Source: Allomyces macrogynus ATCC 38327 (taxonomy: Eukaryota; Blastocladiomycota; Blastocladiomycetes; Blastocladiales; Blastocladiaceae). From it: DNA of 64,000 nucleotides. The stretch covers positions 998,682 to 1,062,681 of the forward strand of contig GG745338.1 of the NCBI GenBank assembly GCA_000151295.1. Reading direction: 5' to 3'. The translations under genes were made by a program, and so were the position numbers. How positions within the stretch are numbered: position 1 is the first letter of the stretch; every line of letters begins with the position of its first letter. The notes below the pieces were generated by a model, which saw only the letters and a program-made list of their open reading frames with translations, had not been told where the DNA came from and made no database searches. Below, one piece after another: positions 26,336-37,326 of this stretch.

Positions 26336-29229
26336 TAAAAATACCCAGCATCCCAGTTTCTGCTTGGATGTCATGGGAGCTGAGCTTGAATGTGATTTGT
26401 TGCTGGCAGCACATATTATCCTAGTCACTGAAGTTGCTTTGCATGCAGCCCACTGCAGTCACATATTTAAGAACAGTACCCAGCGATCTGTGCAAAATCA
26501 ATCAGTCAGCACTCACAGGTTACAGGCCACAGCAGAGCACATTGCCTTCAAAAAATATGCACAACTGGATGGACCAAAGATTGAAAAGAGATTAATGTTC
26601 AAGATCGGATCATTTTGTCTCCTTTTCCGCCACTTTCCCTTTGTGAAGAGCCTGACAATCAAGGCTGTAGCTCCCCAGTTGAGGCCTTGGACATGCACTT
26701 GCATCCTTCTGGGTTGTTGCTCAAGTGCAGACTTCACCCACAAGGATCCCTCTGGCATCCTGATGGCATTTGTGGCGCCAGTCTGTTGCTCATGGCCTGG
26801 ATGCAAGGCTACAGAAATTGAGGTGTGCCACACAATTTGGAATGAGGCCAACCACACATACCTCAAGCAGCAGATGCAGAAGAGCCTGAAGGAACCCAAG
26901 GCTAAGCACATGTACATGGCCAAGAGCAAGGGCAAGGACCAGAGCCAGTCAGCAGCTGAAGCTGTGTGCAAGATGGCTGAGCAGATGGTTTCCAAGGAGA
27001 TCAACTGCACTGCACTTGAGACCATGCTCTCTGATGAGGATGCAGTGACTGACACAGGACATGCATCAATTGTCAGTGCTGCTGCACCTGCAGCTGATGA
27101 TCTGGGCAATGTAGCAGTGGGCGTTGATGATCCCATGGTGGGTGAGGACATTGATGACCATGACCAGTGCCTGAATGCACAGGGCTTCAGCCTGTATGAC
27201 TACAACAGCGAGTCTGACACCTATGATGAGGTTTGAAAGAGCAACTTGGTGGTTGTTCATGAATTTCTTTCCTTTTGTGCTTTTGCTTTTCTTGCTTTGG
27301 TCGCATCTTTTCTCATTGCTTTATTTGTCGTTTGATTTTCCTTGGCCTGTTCACCCTGACTGTAATCCATCCAAATGCATTTTTTGTGCTGGTGTAACCA
27401 GTGATCTGGGATCACTTGCTGCACATGAGACTCTCAGCAGGTGGCACTCGTTAATCCATTGCCATTGCTGGCCATGAGTGAGCTGGAAGTGCTGTTGTTG
27501 CTCCCTTGATCTCACAAAAGGCAAGGGAAGGGTTGATTTGAAGTGTTGCATGAGATCACATTGGAATGTATGTGTGATTCCCCACTTCCTCAGTGCTGCT
27601 GCTGCTGAGTAGTGGAGCACATGGCCCACTTCTGCTGCAAACTGCACACTACACTCACTGCACTACACACACCACACTCTGCACTCCATGACAGCGCCCA
27701 CCCTGCTCTTGCGCCCTCTCTTCATATTGGCCAACCACCAGTCACCACTATGATGATGACTGACCATTGCAGCCCTGGTACATGTCACCATGTGTGAGCA
27801 AGACCAGTGTACCACCATGATCTGATGGCCAAGCACGCCTTGATTTATGTCATGTGCACCTCCACAATCATGCTTGTCACTGCTCTCTCTCATGGTGCAC
27901 TATGCCCTGTTACACCATCCATCTGCCCACTGGCACATCCACAACCATGGCACACCCTGCCACGCCACAGGCAGGCCCATGATGTACCAATGGCACTGCA
28001 CATGACCTGGTCAAGAATAGCGCCAAGATGGTGTGCCAAATGTGCAGTGTCATCATTAACCAGTTTCAGTTTGTGGCCAATGCCAAGTACCTGTCAGGAA
28101 GCTCTGCCACACTCACACTTGATGCTAATGTGACAGCAATCAGGAATGGTATGCACAATGTGCTCACAATCAGGTTGCAGGGTGGAATTCATTGGCTGGG
28201 GACAATGGCACAATGATCTGTAGGCACTGTAATGTGTCTGTGCAGCCACAAGTCCAGTGACACCCAAACAGAAAGATGTGTGTTGATTCATCAGATCAGG
28301 CGGCCCATTTGGCACTATCTCCCACATGCTGCTCACTGCTGTCTATGCATTGTGTGGATAGTTGGTACAGAAATGACCCACCAGCTCACAGTGCTCAAAT
28401 GGCTGCTCAACCTTGTGTCCACCAACAATGTGTTTGACAAGTACATGTCCATCAAGTGGGCCTCTGCTGGTGTGCATGCACAGGGTTGAATGGTTGCTGC
28501 ATGAGGTTATGCACATCATGAAAATGTCAAAATTGAATGTGCTTGAGCAGCTTGAGGACTTTAAGAACATGCTGGCTGGGTTCATGTCAACTGCCAACTT
28601 GCAGTCACAGGCTGACAAGCCGCCCATTGCCATCAGCTCTATCTTCCTGCTAGTGTAGTGTGAGAGACACTAGACCCATGTGTTATGTGCAAGAGCAATG
28701 CCACTGCAATGACGCCCACAGCCAGTGGCATACTTGTGGCACCACCTATATGTACTGCATCATACTGCCATGCGACTCAAGTGAGCAGTTGTGCATTTGA
28801 TCAGCACACACTCCAAATGTGCATGGTGGTGCAGCTCTGACACACAATCCTGTGTTGTATTGAACTCAACTTGCATTCTGATTGAATAAAAATGTGTCTT
28901 TCTGCATTCAAGGGGCAATGCTCATTGCCAGTGTCAACATGGTCATGGTGGGGACGCTTGGGAGGAGCATAGTCATTGGGTCGATTGGCTTGCAACTGGA
29001 GCAGACTGGTGATGGTCCTACAGCACCAGCAGGTGCAGCTTTGGCTTGCAGCAACACACAGTTGGAGGTACAGTCGAGCTCACTGACAGCTCTGTCATGT
29101 GGCACTTATAATCTTCACATCCATTGTGGTTTCCAAGCTGGGACGGGAGACACGTTGATTACTTGGGCAGTTTTGATCACAATTGGGAGGCTCAGGGCTG
29201 ATGATGACCTGATTTGTGGTTGAACACGG
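26336..29229. mobile_element. CpG-depleted island 1, probable old transposable-element sequence
   Basis: Composition differs sharply from all flanking genes. In 26401-26700 I count three CpG in 300 bases, whereas flanking genes often have several per 60 bases. TpG and CpA are abundant (tgcatg, cagtgg, tgatg words). The right edge near 29,230 is abrupt, where CpG-rich sequence resumes. Apart from one ORF at 26364-27236, reading frames are short and broken. This pattern is what long-term CpG methylation and deamination leaves in silenced repeats. No terminal repeats, target-site duplication or known transposase motif was found, so class and family are unknown. Confidence 0.5.
26364..27236 (+). 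CDS. Uncharacterised 290-residue ORF inside CpG-poor island 1
   Basis: An ATG-opened frame of 290 codons ending in TGA. Codon use is unlike every neighbour, with almost no CpG. The middle has a Cys-containing block (PVCCSWPGCKATEIEVCH) followed by a basic, Lys/Gln-rich stretch (KQQMQKSLKEPKAKH). The last 60 residues are acidic (DDPMVGEDIDDHDQC, then NSESDTYDEV). That order, with a possible metal-binding motif, a basic region and an acidic tail, would suit a DNA- or RNA-binding element protein, but I recognise no family. The frame may extend upstream or be one exon of a longer broken gene. It could also be a chance ORF in AT-richer DNA; the coherent basic and acidic segments argue mildly against that. 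Confidence 0.35.
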   Translation: MDVMGAELECDLLLAAHIILVTEVALHAAHCSHIFKNSTQRSVQNQSVSTHRLQATAEHIAFKKYAQLDGPKIEKRLMFKIGSFCLLFRHFPFVKSLTIKAVAPQLRPWTCTCILLGCCSSADFTHKDPSGILMAFVAPVCCSWPGCKATEIEVCHTIWNEANHTYLKQQMQKSLKEPKAKHMYMAKSKGKDQSQSAAEAVCKMAEQMVSKEINCTALETMLSDEDAVTDTGHASIVSAAAPAADDLGNVAVGVDDPMVGEDIDDHDQCLNAQGFSLYDYNSESDTYDEV

Positions 29230-29636
29230 CCCGCGGCGGAGACGGGAGGCGGTGATGTGACGCTTTGTGCTTGCAGCGTGACCGTCTCGCGTTGCTTCTG
29301 TTTCTTGTCTCGCGCTTCCCTTGCTTCGTCGGCGACCTCTTGTGGTCCGGTCCAGCTTTGCCGCCGCCACGCTTCGCAACGGCCTCGCTCGCCAGCCAGG
29401 CAACGCGATGGGCCTTATTTTCTCGAGCGATTATTTTGCAGTTTGTCAGCATTTTGCAGCAAGATTGGTCTTTTCTCAGCAGAACCCAAACTGGTCTGAC
29501 CATTTCGAGGGCCACTCCCGAACCGCCGCCGCCGTCGAGTCGGCAATATGGTGCAACGATTTGATTCTCAATGCATCTGCCCATCTCAAATGGGTTCATT
29601 CACGCGATTTCGATCAAACGCAAATATACAATCTAT
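29230..29636. other. Spacer between island 1 and RCM1
   Basis: About 400 bases of CpG-containing sequence downstream of RCM1. No feature recognised; it probably holds the RCM1 3' end. Confidence 0.4.
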
Positions 29637-31592
29637 TCAGGCCGTTTTCCTGGTCACAATCGGCAAGTGCTTGTGCTTGCGCTTAATCTTCTTTTTCCTT
29701 GCTGCTCCCGCAGATCCACCCGCCGCCGGTACCGCCGATGAAGAGGATCCCGCCGCCGGTACCGCTGATGAAGAGGATCCCGCCGTCGGAACATTCGACT
29801 GCCTCACAGGCGCCTTGTTCGAAGATGGTCCTCGTGTCGACTGGCGCCCCACGTCCACCACCTCATCATCCACCTCCATCGCATCGCTCTCCACTGGCTC
29901 TGCCCTTGCTGCCGCCATTGCCCGCCTCTCTGCCCGGTTCTTCGGTTTTTCCTCCTTGACAGCCGTCGGCGGTGCATTCACGTCGATGACCTTGCGCACA
30001 AACAGCGCTACAAAGAACCCGTTCGTCCCGTCGTCCGGCGCCGCGCGCACGACCTTATTCGCGTTGTCGGCCGAGAGCCCGTGGCCCACTTCGCCGCGGT
30101 GCGGCCACGTTGGCAGGACGCGGTCGCGCGGGGCCAGCTCAAAGTCGTTTTGCGCGGCGAGAATGGCCGCAACGACTTGCTCGTTTTCCTTCGCGTGGAT
30201 TGAGCACGTCGAGTAGCTGATGAATTGGACGCTGGCGACTAGGTTTGAACAATCGGTGTGAGTTTGCCGTTCAGCGAAAATCAGTTATCGTGGAAACCTC
30301 ACGTACACTTCATGGCGTGCAGCACGCACTGCTGCTGAAACTCGGCCAGCTTGAGCAGCCGATCCAGATCATTCGCTGCCACCGTCGCCTCGTCCGGATT
30401 CTCGGCCAACTGCGTATCCACGAGCGCATCGAGCCGCGCAACGATTCCGGACCCGGAGCACGACGGATCCAGCAAAATGTGCGTGACCTGTGGGAACCGT
30501 GCTGGGTCTGCGTCGAGGAAACTGCCGTGCACGGCCTCGATTACGCGGCACCCGGCGCGGGTCGTCATTGTCTTGAGCGTCTCGAGCCGCCGCGCATCGA
30601 GATCGAACGCGGTGATGTGGCCCTGATTGCGCAGCTTGGCGCACAAGTGGCTCGTCTTGTTCCCGGGCGCAGCGCATCCGTCGATACAGTGCGCGCCGGG
30701 CGGTGGAGCGAGGATGAAGGCTGGGAAGCACGAGGCCTTGTCCTGCAGGACAATCGAGCCGGACTTGTACTGCGCGTCCAGGTGGAAGTCGGTGCTCGGC
30801 GGAAACACGAGGAGTTCGGGCAGGTGCGGGTCCTGGTAGAACGTGTCGGGTCTGCGGTAGGCGATGGGCTATCAGCGGCGTGTATCGACGAGAAGACGAC
30901 GGCTTGGTCAGGAACATACGCCATGCTCCTCCAATCATCAATTAACCCGCCATACTTCCACAACGTCTGCGTCTCGGTGCCCTTGCGCACAATCTTCGTG
31001 CGCTGAAACTCCTTGACGGCTTTGGCCACGGTCGTGCGCAGCGTGTTCACGCGCACGTACCGCGGCAGCGGCACATCCTGGTTCCCCGAATCCAGGTGCT
31101 TGAGCACGGCGCGCGCGACGGCACTGGGCGCATTTTCCGGATCGCTCGGCAGACCCTCGACGCGCCGCTCCCGCGCGAGCGCGAGCAGGGCAGCGCGGAG
31201 GACCGTGCGGTGCCGCGTCATCGTCGACTTCATCCACCCGCCGCACAGAACGCCGCGTTTCGCAAAGAGCAGGTCGTGCGCGAGCACGGTGGCGAGGTCG
31301 CGGGCGACGCGCGGCTCGCGCGCCGAAAAGTTGGTGCGATCGAGCAGGTTGGTCAGGATCGGATACACTGGACGGGTCGAAAGGCGACAGTGTAAGGGGC
31401 GGGGTCGAGAATAACATGAAGGTGCTCGAATTTGCGGACAGGCAGGTCGGTCATACTTTTCAACGTCTCACATATCAGCGCGTAGACCTTTTTCTTGTTC
31501 TTGACGCGCGGCGCGAGGCACAGGCCCTTGATGCTGCCCTTTTTCGCGCGCAGCTTGCCGAGAATGTCGGCAGCGATTTCGTAGTCCTCCAT
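29637..31592 (-). CDS. RCM1: 25S/28S rRNA cytosine-C5 methyltransferase, RCM1/NSUN5 type
   Basis: Four exons (31592-31457, 31367-30956, 30851-30307, 30238-29637) join into 564 residues. The order matches NSUN5/Rcm1: VYALICETLK near the start, DPHLPELLVFPPSTDFHLD, LQDKASCFPA, the SAM-binding GCAAPGNKTSHL, then DPSCSGSG and YSTCSIHAKENE. The two Cys blocks are the paired motif IV and VI cysteines of RNA m5C methyltransferases. GFFVALFVRK closes the fold. The enzyme methylates one cytosine of large-subunit rRNA in the nucleolus. The C-terminal tail is a disordered basic extension ending in KKKIKRKHKH, a likely nucleolar signal. It includes a 10-residue direct duplication (SSSSAVPAAG) from a 30-bp repeat. 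An in-frame upstream ATG at 31676 is possible but less likely. Confidence 0.93.
29721..29780. repeat. 30-bp tandem duplication within RCM1 3' coding region
   Basis: Two adjacent 30-bp units (29721-29750, 29751-29780) with one mismatch, containing GGTACC and GGATCC. It is in frame, so it adds 10 residues to the RCM1 tail. Confidence 0.9.
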
Positions 31593-32172
31593 GTTGTTGG
31601 TCCTTGCCGATCGGTGCGTTGCGGCTGCTGAACTTGGCGGGTTCTTGGCAGAGCTGGATCCAATCGGCGGTTGCAAGCGATTCCGGTTCGTTCAGGCTTG
31701 GGTTCGTGGTGGCACGATCAAAACATCAAAACGGAGCGATCAATGCGCCGGCAGGCGGAGGTGTTGGCGCGGTCATGTGCCGGCACGCAGCCTGTTGCCC
31801 GGCCTGAGACGCGACCACAGCCGGGCGCGCCCACCAATGGCAAACCGCAACCGCTGCGGCGCTGCCGACAACATCATTTCTGCCCCTGGCCTGACCGTCC
31901 GAACCAGCAATCACTCGGCGCAATCTCTTCTTTCTCGTGCCAAGATCTTCCAACTCGAGCTACACGGCAAGGTTCGGCAAGCTCGGTCACGATTCGCAAT
32001 TTCAGCCCCACAATCCTCGACCTGCGCAGCTGTTTTCGTGGTTTCAATCAACGCCATGGACAAGACCCAGTCGAGCCGAGCTCGGAGGAAGAGGATATCG
32101 TCGTCGCGGTCAGCACCGAGGCCCCGTCTGCTATCAAGTTGCTCGCCTCCGTCGACCCGCCGTTCGAGACCA
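31593..32172. promoter_or_regulatory. Divergent upstream region of RCM1 and the 7-TM gene
   Basis: RCM1 (-) and the membrane-protein gene (+) start 580 bases apart and diverge, so both promoters lie here. No defined element identified. Confidence 0.4.
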
Positions 32173-34394
32173 ATGTCGTTCTTGAACCTGCTGGCTCTTG
32201 CATGTTTTCTCGTCGCGGCAATACTCGCCAATCACGCGGCTGCCATGACCTACGACGGCGACTTGTTTGTTCTCGGCACGCTCGAGGCCGCGACGGCCAT
32301 GGCGCGGTTCGCGTTCCTGCCACGCGGGATCATGACCGCGTCGTTGACGCAGATGCGGTCGGCCGACAGCATGACCTTCCTCTCGGTCCGCGAGTCCTCT
32401 CCTCTCTCCGCACGCTCACCACACGTCCTGACCCTCTCCCCACCCCACAGATCAACCGCCCGGACCTCCTCGCAGCGCTTCGTGTCGGCACGACCTACTC
32501 GCACGTCGTGCACTTTTTCATGTGCCCCTCGCACGCCGTGACCGCCACGTCCACGTCCGATCCGGCACCGTGGATCCAATACGGCACGACCACGAGCCCC
32601 GCCGACGATTTCCCAGGCAGCGTGTTCGACGACACTGTTCTCCCGCTGCTCTCGGCGCCCATGTCCGGCACACAGTGTGACGACCGCGTGCAGTTCCTCC
32701 GCTCCTTCCCCGGATGCCGGGTGCGACGTGTCTTCCAAAAATCTTTTCTCGTGATTGATGTCGGCAATTCGACGGCGTTTACGGCAGCCGTGCAGCCCGT
32801 GGTCGAACAGAGCCCGATATTTGTCTCGGAACTTGGGTGGGGCGACCCGCTCGCTTCACGCGGGGATGGGATTCCCACACCGATTCCCGCGCCGCCGTCG
32901 TCGGCGGCGAGAAGAGTGCCGCTGGCCAAGAGTGCGGGAGTGGACGCGCACTCGCTGGGCGTCGTGACGATACCCGTGCAACCGGGCGACGCCGACGAGC
33001 GCGATATGGTGTGGACGGTGCCGGACGCCGGACTCTACCTGATGGGCACGATCAAGTGTGGCGGGATCGGGAATTCGAGCCATTTCCGCGTCGCTGGACT
33101 GGTACGTGCCCGACGGGCGCGAACGCTCGCATTGGCTGGTGATTGATGAATGACTCGGTTCCGGTAGATTGATCTCTCAACCAAAAACCAACTCGCATCA
33201 CCGCCCGCGTTCAACCCCTTCTTTGACGCCTTCGACACGGCCACGACGCACCTGTCGGCTGGCATGATCCCGTTGCTTATGGCCTACCCGGTCCTGACAG
33301 CACTCTACCTGTTCCTGTTCGCCGCAGTCCTCGTGCACTTTTCGTACGCCTGGTGGATCGAGCAGTCCTGGCGCCTCGACCAGCCCGCCTGGATCCGGTA
33401 CCTGCACTCCCTCTTCACCCGCCATCCACACCGCGTGCGCGGCTCGCCCGACGCGCTCGCCGACGACCGACCGCTCTTTCCCATCGCCCCCACGGTCCGG
33501 CACCCTCAAGACCGGCCGCTCGGCGTGACGGGCCCGCAATGGGCCTTGGTCGCGGTCGTTGGGTCGCGGCTCGCGTGGGTCGCGCTCAACACGCTCGCGT
33601 GGACGGTCGTCTCGGACGCGGGCCTGCTCTTGACGGGGATCGAGGTCGCGCGCGCGTTTATTCTGGCGGCCGCGACGGTCATGGGCCTGACCGTGCCCAT
33701 GGTCGTCGTGACCAAAGGGTATGGCGTGACGCGGGCGCACGGGTTTGCAGGGGTTGAAGTACGCACGGGGCTTGGGCTCGTCATGTTCTTGGCGATTGCG
33801 GGTACGCTTCGTTAATTCTCGTGTCGGCCTACGCTCGCCGAATCCTGACCGGGTGCGGGTTGGTTGCGGTAGAGGTGTTCTGGGCGCTCGTTTACGGCAC
33901 TGCGATTCTCGGCCCGCTTCTGTTTTACCCGACGCTCGCCGTCTATCTCGCATGGGCCGCGCGCGCGCACGACGTGCAGGTCACGACGTACTTGCGCGAC
34001 TTGGCTGCGGCGGATGCGGATCCGCGCGTCGTGAAGGCGTATGAGGCCAAGCTGGGGGCGCTGAAGCAGTATGCGCGCGTCGTGCAGGTGACGCTGTGGG
34101 GCGTGCTCGTGGTACGTTGTCGTCCCAAGTCGGCCGCGAGGAGGATGGAAATTGATGTTCGTGGTGGGGGTCGCGTAGAGCAAGATCGCGCTCGTGGTCG
34201 CGTATCCGATGCACTCGTGGATTCCGATCGTTGCCGAGGAGGTGCTGGTGCTCAGTTATGTCGCGTTTACAAGGTACGTCGCGGTCATTTTTGGCGAGTT
34301 GGTTCGGATCGCAGCGCGGCGACTGACGTGACGAGTGCGGTCGGCTAGTTTCTTGTTCCGCGTGCGCACGCCGACGCGGATCCGGGTGGACTGA
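32173..34394 (+). CDS. Seven-TM membrane protein, GOST/LUSTR-like (Ptm1/TMEM87/GPR180 type)
   Basis: Six exons (32173-32385, 32451-33101, 33168-33801, 33873-34111, 34179-34273, 34349-34394) join into 625 residues. The N-terminus is a signal peptide (NLLALACFLVAAILANHAAA). A large presumably lumenal domain of about 260 residues follows. Then come about seven hydrophobic segments, including LLMAYPVLTALYLFLFAAVL, a pair around WVALNTLAWTV and ILAAATVMGLTVPMVVV, EVFWALVYGTAILGPLLFY, and a last one near IALVVAYP. VTKGYGVTR after the fourth segment resembles the KGYG-R loop of the Golgi-dynamics GOST and LUSTR families. In such families these proteins sit in the Golgi or secretory pathway. Topology is clear and the exon frame closes exactly; the family assignment is moderate because the lumenal domain is not recognisable by eye. 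Confidence 0.6.
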
Positions 34395-36336
34395 AACGAC
34401 GTTGGACTGTTGCGGGAGAGAATGACTAGGATTGAAAATGAAGACGGGATTGGTCTCCACCTTGAACCACGTTTGATCGCGACCCAGTGTGGTCGAAGGA
34501 CCGACCGACCGACACCGCGATCGAGGACCGCGGCGCGAGCTGCAACTGACTGGTGGAGAGTATCCGCACGACCGGCAAGCAAGAACCGAAGAGCGACAAA
34601 GACGCAGAAATCGACAAATTCGAGGTCAATTCAAGCAACGATCACGACTCCGCTGGCTCAGCCACGACTGCACCCACCACCAACTGCTCCGCGAAACAAG
34701 CACGCGGCACCGTTACTACACGAAAGCGCTGGTGTGTCCGTGTCAGTTCGAACGCCCCAAAACCCAAAGCAACCAACGTGCACGAGATCCTCGCCGACAC
34801 GCGCCGGCCCCGCGCCGACACCCTCCAATACGAAGCGGACGGTCCACCCCCTCGCATCGAAGCGCGGGCGCTACGAGCAAAACTCGCGCGTCCCGCCCAC
34901 GGCGAACAAAAACCAAAAAATGTGCCGACCACCGCGGACCCCTTCGACCCGCCCCAGCGGCTCCCGATCCCATACGCCACCACCGCACTGCCGTGATCCA
35001 CAACTCGACGCATCCCCTTCATGGGCCGACGCGGACGGCCCCACGTATCGCGCAGCGACCGCACCCTGCCGGTCGCCCGAGGCGATCCCGCCAGACCCCA
35101 AATTGGCGTTTCGCCCACAACGAACTTGCGCCCGCCGGGCAGGTTTGCGTCGCCAGGTTCCCCGTGGGTTCCAGGAAGAAGAACGCCGTCCGCGCGGGAT
35201 CGCGCACGATACATGGGAACCCGTACGCGCGTCGACATCGCAAGGCAGCACTGGGCCGAGTTCGTCCCTCGAAAAACGAGAGGAAGTACCGCGCGAGGTT
35301 TGGTTGGGATCGGGGAGGTTCGCTCAGGTAACATACGGTGCCCGGCCCCCGGCGACGGTGCGAGCGGTGAGCGTTTCCCGGTCAACCGAGCAGCGCGAGA
35401 TCGCGTGCGCGCGGCGACGACGCGCGAATCGGAGGGGTGGGTTCGCGGCGCCGTGGTCGGCGACGGCGAGAGGGAATGGGAACAGGGATCCACTCGGGGA
35501 TGACGCGCAATGGAAGGAGCGGGGCGCTTGGCGCGGGCGGCAACTACACGGACCTCGAGGTAGAGAAGCAGTGGGGCAGGGCGGTGGAGAGGAGCGGCGG
35601 GGGCGCGGGCGCGGGCGCGGGCGCGTAGCAGGGTAATAGTCCGCGACGTGCAAGCGGCCGGTGCGGGAGCAACGGGGAGCGCGACGCGGCGCGACGTCGA
35701 CCGATCCGCGAGCAAACGAGCCAGCACCCGGTGGAAGTTGCTGCAAGACACACGTGAGCGTGACGGGGCGTTTAGACGCGTGCTGCCCGACTGACGTTCA
35801 GCCTGTGGTGGTCGTCGACGCTCGTGCGCGGCGCCGGGCAATTTGCCCGAGAAAGACGCGAGCTGTCAGCAGGCTGGGTGCAATGAAATAACCCTGACCC
35901 GAGACTTGGCTAAGATGCTAGCGCAAGATGCCGCTGCCGAACCGCGTTTTCGATCTGATCTACCGAACGAGGTGAAGAGCGACCACAACGATGGCAAAGA
36001 ATTTCACTTTCATTTCATTTTCATTTCAAAGTTCCACGACCGGTGGAGCTCAATCACCATGTCGGCCACCGTCACGATCCGCGCGACACGCGTCCCGCTG
36101 CGCAACTCGCTTGGAACCCGGCGAGAACAAGAATCGATTCTGTTCATTTTGGTCGCAGCGCAAGTGTTGCTGATGTGGACCCCGTCCGAGCAAGGACCGT
36201 GCGGTGCAGAAACGAATACGTACTCGCCATGGTTCCAGACACCCAACCTCAAGCTTGTCACCTCAAATTATGTCTCCCACCGACCCACACGACAATCCGG
36301 ACCACCCATCCGCATTTTCTCCACCCAACCCCGGCT
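34395..36336. other. GC-rich gene-free stretch
   Basis: 1.9 kb between convergent genes with no supported coding region. Overlapping ORFs up to about 400 codons exist on both strands (for example 34642-35841 on minus), but they are Arg/Ser/Pro/Ala low-complexity and lack motifs. A (GGGCGC)n tract lies near 35604-35627. A TTTTCATTTCA-type tract lies near 36008-36030. Confidence 0.45.
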
Positions 36337-37326
36337 TTACTTGACCGCCGCATACGCTGCCATCCCCAGCACCGACATGGCCATCCCGCCAACCCGCACC
36401 GCATCCCACGACTCGGCACTCGGATCCACCACAACCCCCGCGGCCACAATCAGTAGCGTCTTGGCATGCCCAACGACATTATACGTGACGGCGCTCGTCT
36501 TTTGCACGAGCGAATTGCCCACGTAATTCGTCGCCACGGCCATCAAACTCGATACGATAATCCACGTCCACGGCGCGTTCCCCCACACAATCCCGCGCGG
36601 GAGAATTTCACCAATCACGACCAGACCGGCGAGAACAAGAGTCGCCCACGGACTCAGGACCGCGACCGACGCCATGCCCTTCACCCCCTTGAACGACGCA
36701 CGGTGCTGCAGGGACACCTGGAACCACGCGGTCGCGACTACGGCCAGGGCGCCGGCCACGCACCCGGCGGGTCGCACTGCGTACTCGCTCTGCGTCGCGG
36801 CCGCAACGCCCAGGACAATCACCGTGAGGGTCATGAGGACGCGCGCGGTCGGGACGGCCGCGCCGTACGCGACTGTTTGTAATACGACAATTGCCGGCAA
36901 GCACGCGAGTTTGGTCAATTGGTAGACGCCGACCGAATTGAGCGTCAGTGACGCGTTCATAAGGAACAGGCCAAAGACCGACGCGGTGCCAACGGCCGCG
37001 GCCTCGCGGGATGGTGGGACGGAACGTGGGAGGACGAGCCACCGGCGCGAAATCATGAACCGGGTGGCCAGCCAGCATGTCGCTTGGTGGAAGAAGGTGA
37101 GCAGGACGGGGTACGGAAATACCCGCAGGACGCGCGTGTTGGCGAGGACAATGGAGACGCTGCAGAGGATGTTGGCGAGGATGAAGGCGGTCGCTTCGGT
37201 GCGCGAGACGCGTGCGGGTAACGGCAGCCCTCGTTGCCGGGCCGTGGGCGGGTTGGTGACGGGCAGGAGCAGGTGCTTGTCAACGTCGTCGTGCGTGTAG
37301 TGGGGCAGGTCGTGTTTGGAGTCCAT
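36337..37326 (-). CDS. Triose-phosphate-transporter family carrier (SLC35E-like)
   Basis: A single-exon 329-residue frame; the start MDSKHDLPHY was chosen because the 33 residues before it are low-complexity. About ten hydrophobic segments follow. They include TAFILANILCSVSIVLANTR, FLMNASLTLNSVGVYQLTKL, LACLPAIVVLQTVAYG, LTVIVLGVAAATQSEY and VATNYVGNSLVQKTSAVTYN. FLMNASLTLNSVGVYQLTK and the final TSAVTYNVVGHAKT are typical of the TPT/nucleotide-sugar transporter fold (SLC35E3-like). These proteins exchange sugar nucleotides or phosphorylated sugars across Golgi or ER membranes. Substrate cannot be told from the sequence. Confidence 0.85.
   Translation of the reverse strand: MDSKHDLPHYTHDDVDKHLLLPVTNPPTARQRGLPLPARVSRTEATAFILANILCSVSIVLANTRVLRVFPYPVLLTFFHQATCWLATRFMISRRWLVLPRSVPPSREAAAVGTASVFGLFLMNASLTLNSVGVYQLTKLACLPAIVVLQTVAYGAAVPTARVLMTLTVIVLGVAAATQSEYAVRPAGCVAGALAVVATAWFQVSLQHRASFKGVKGMASVAVLSPWATLVLAGLVVIGEILPRGIVWGNAPWTWIIVSSLMAVATNYVGNSLVQKTSAVTYNVVGHAKTLLIVAAGVVVDPSAESWDAVRVGGMAMSVLGMAAYAAVK

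Noticed and set aside
34642..35841. 399-codon minus-strand ORF and overlapping 408-codon plus-strand ORF
   Set aside because: Low-complexity Arg/Ser/Pro composition on both strands, no conserved block, no splice-supported extension.
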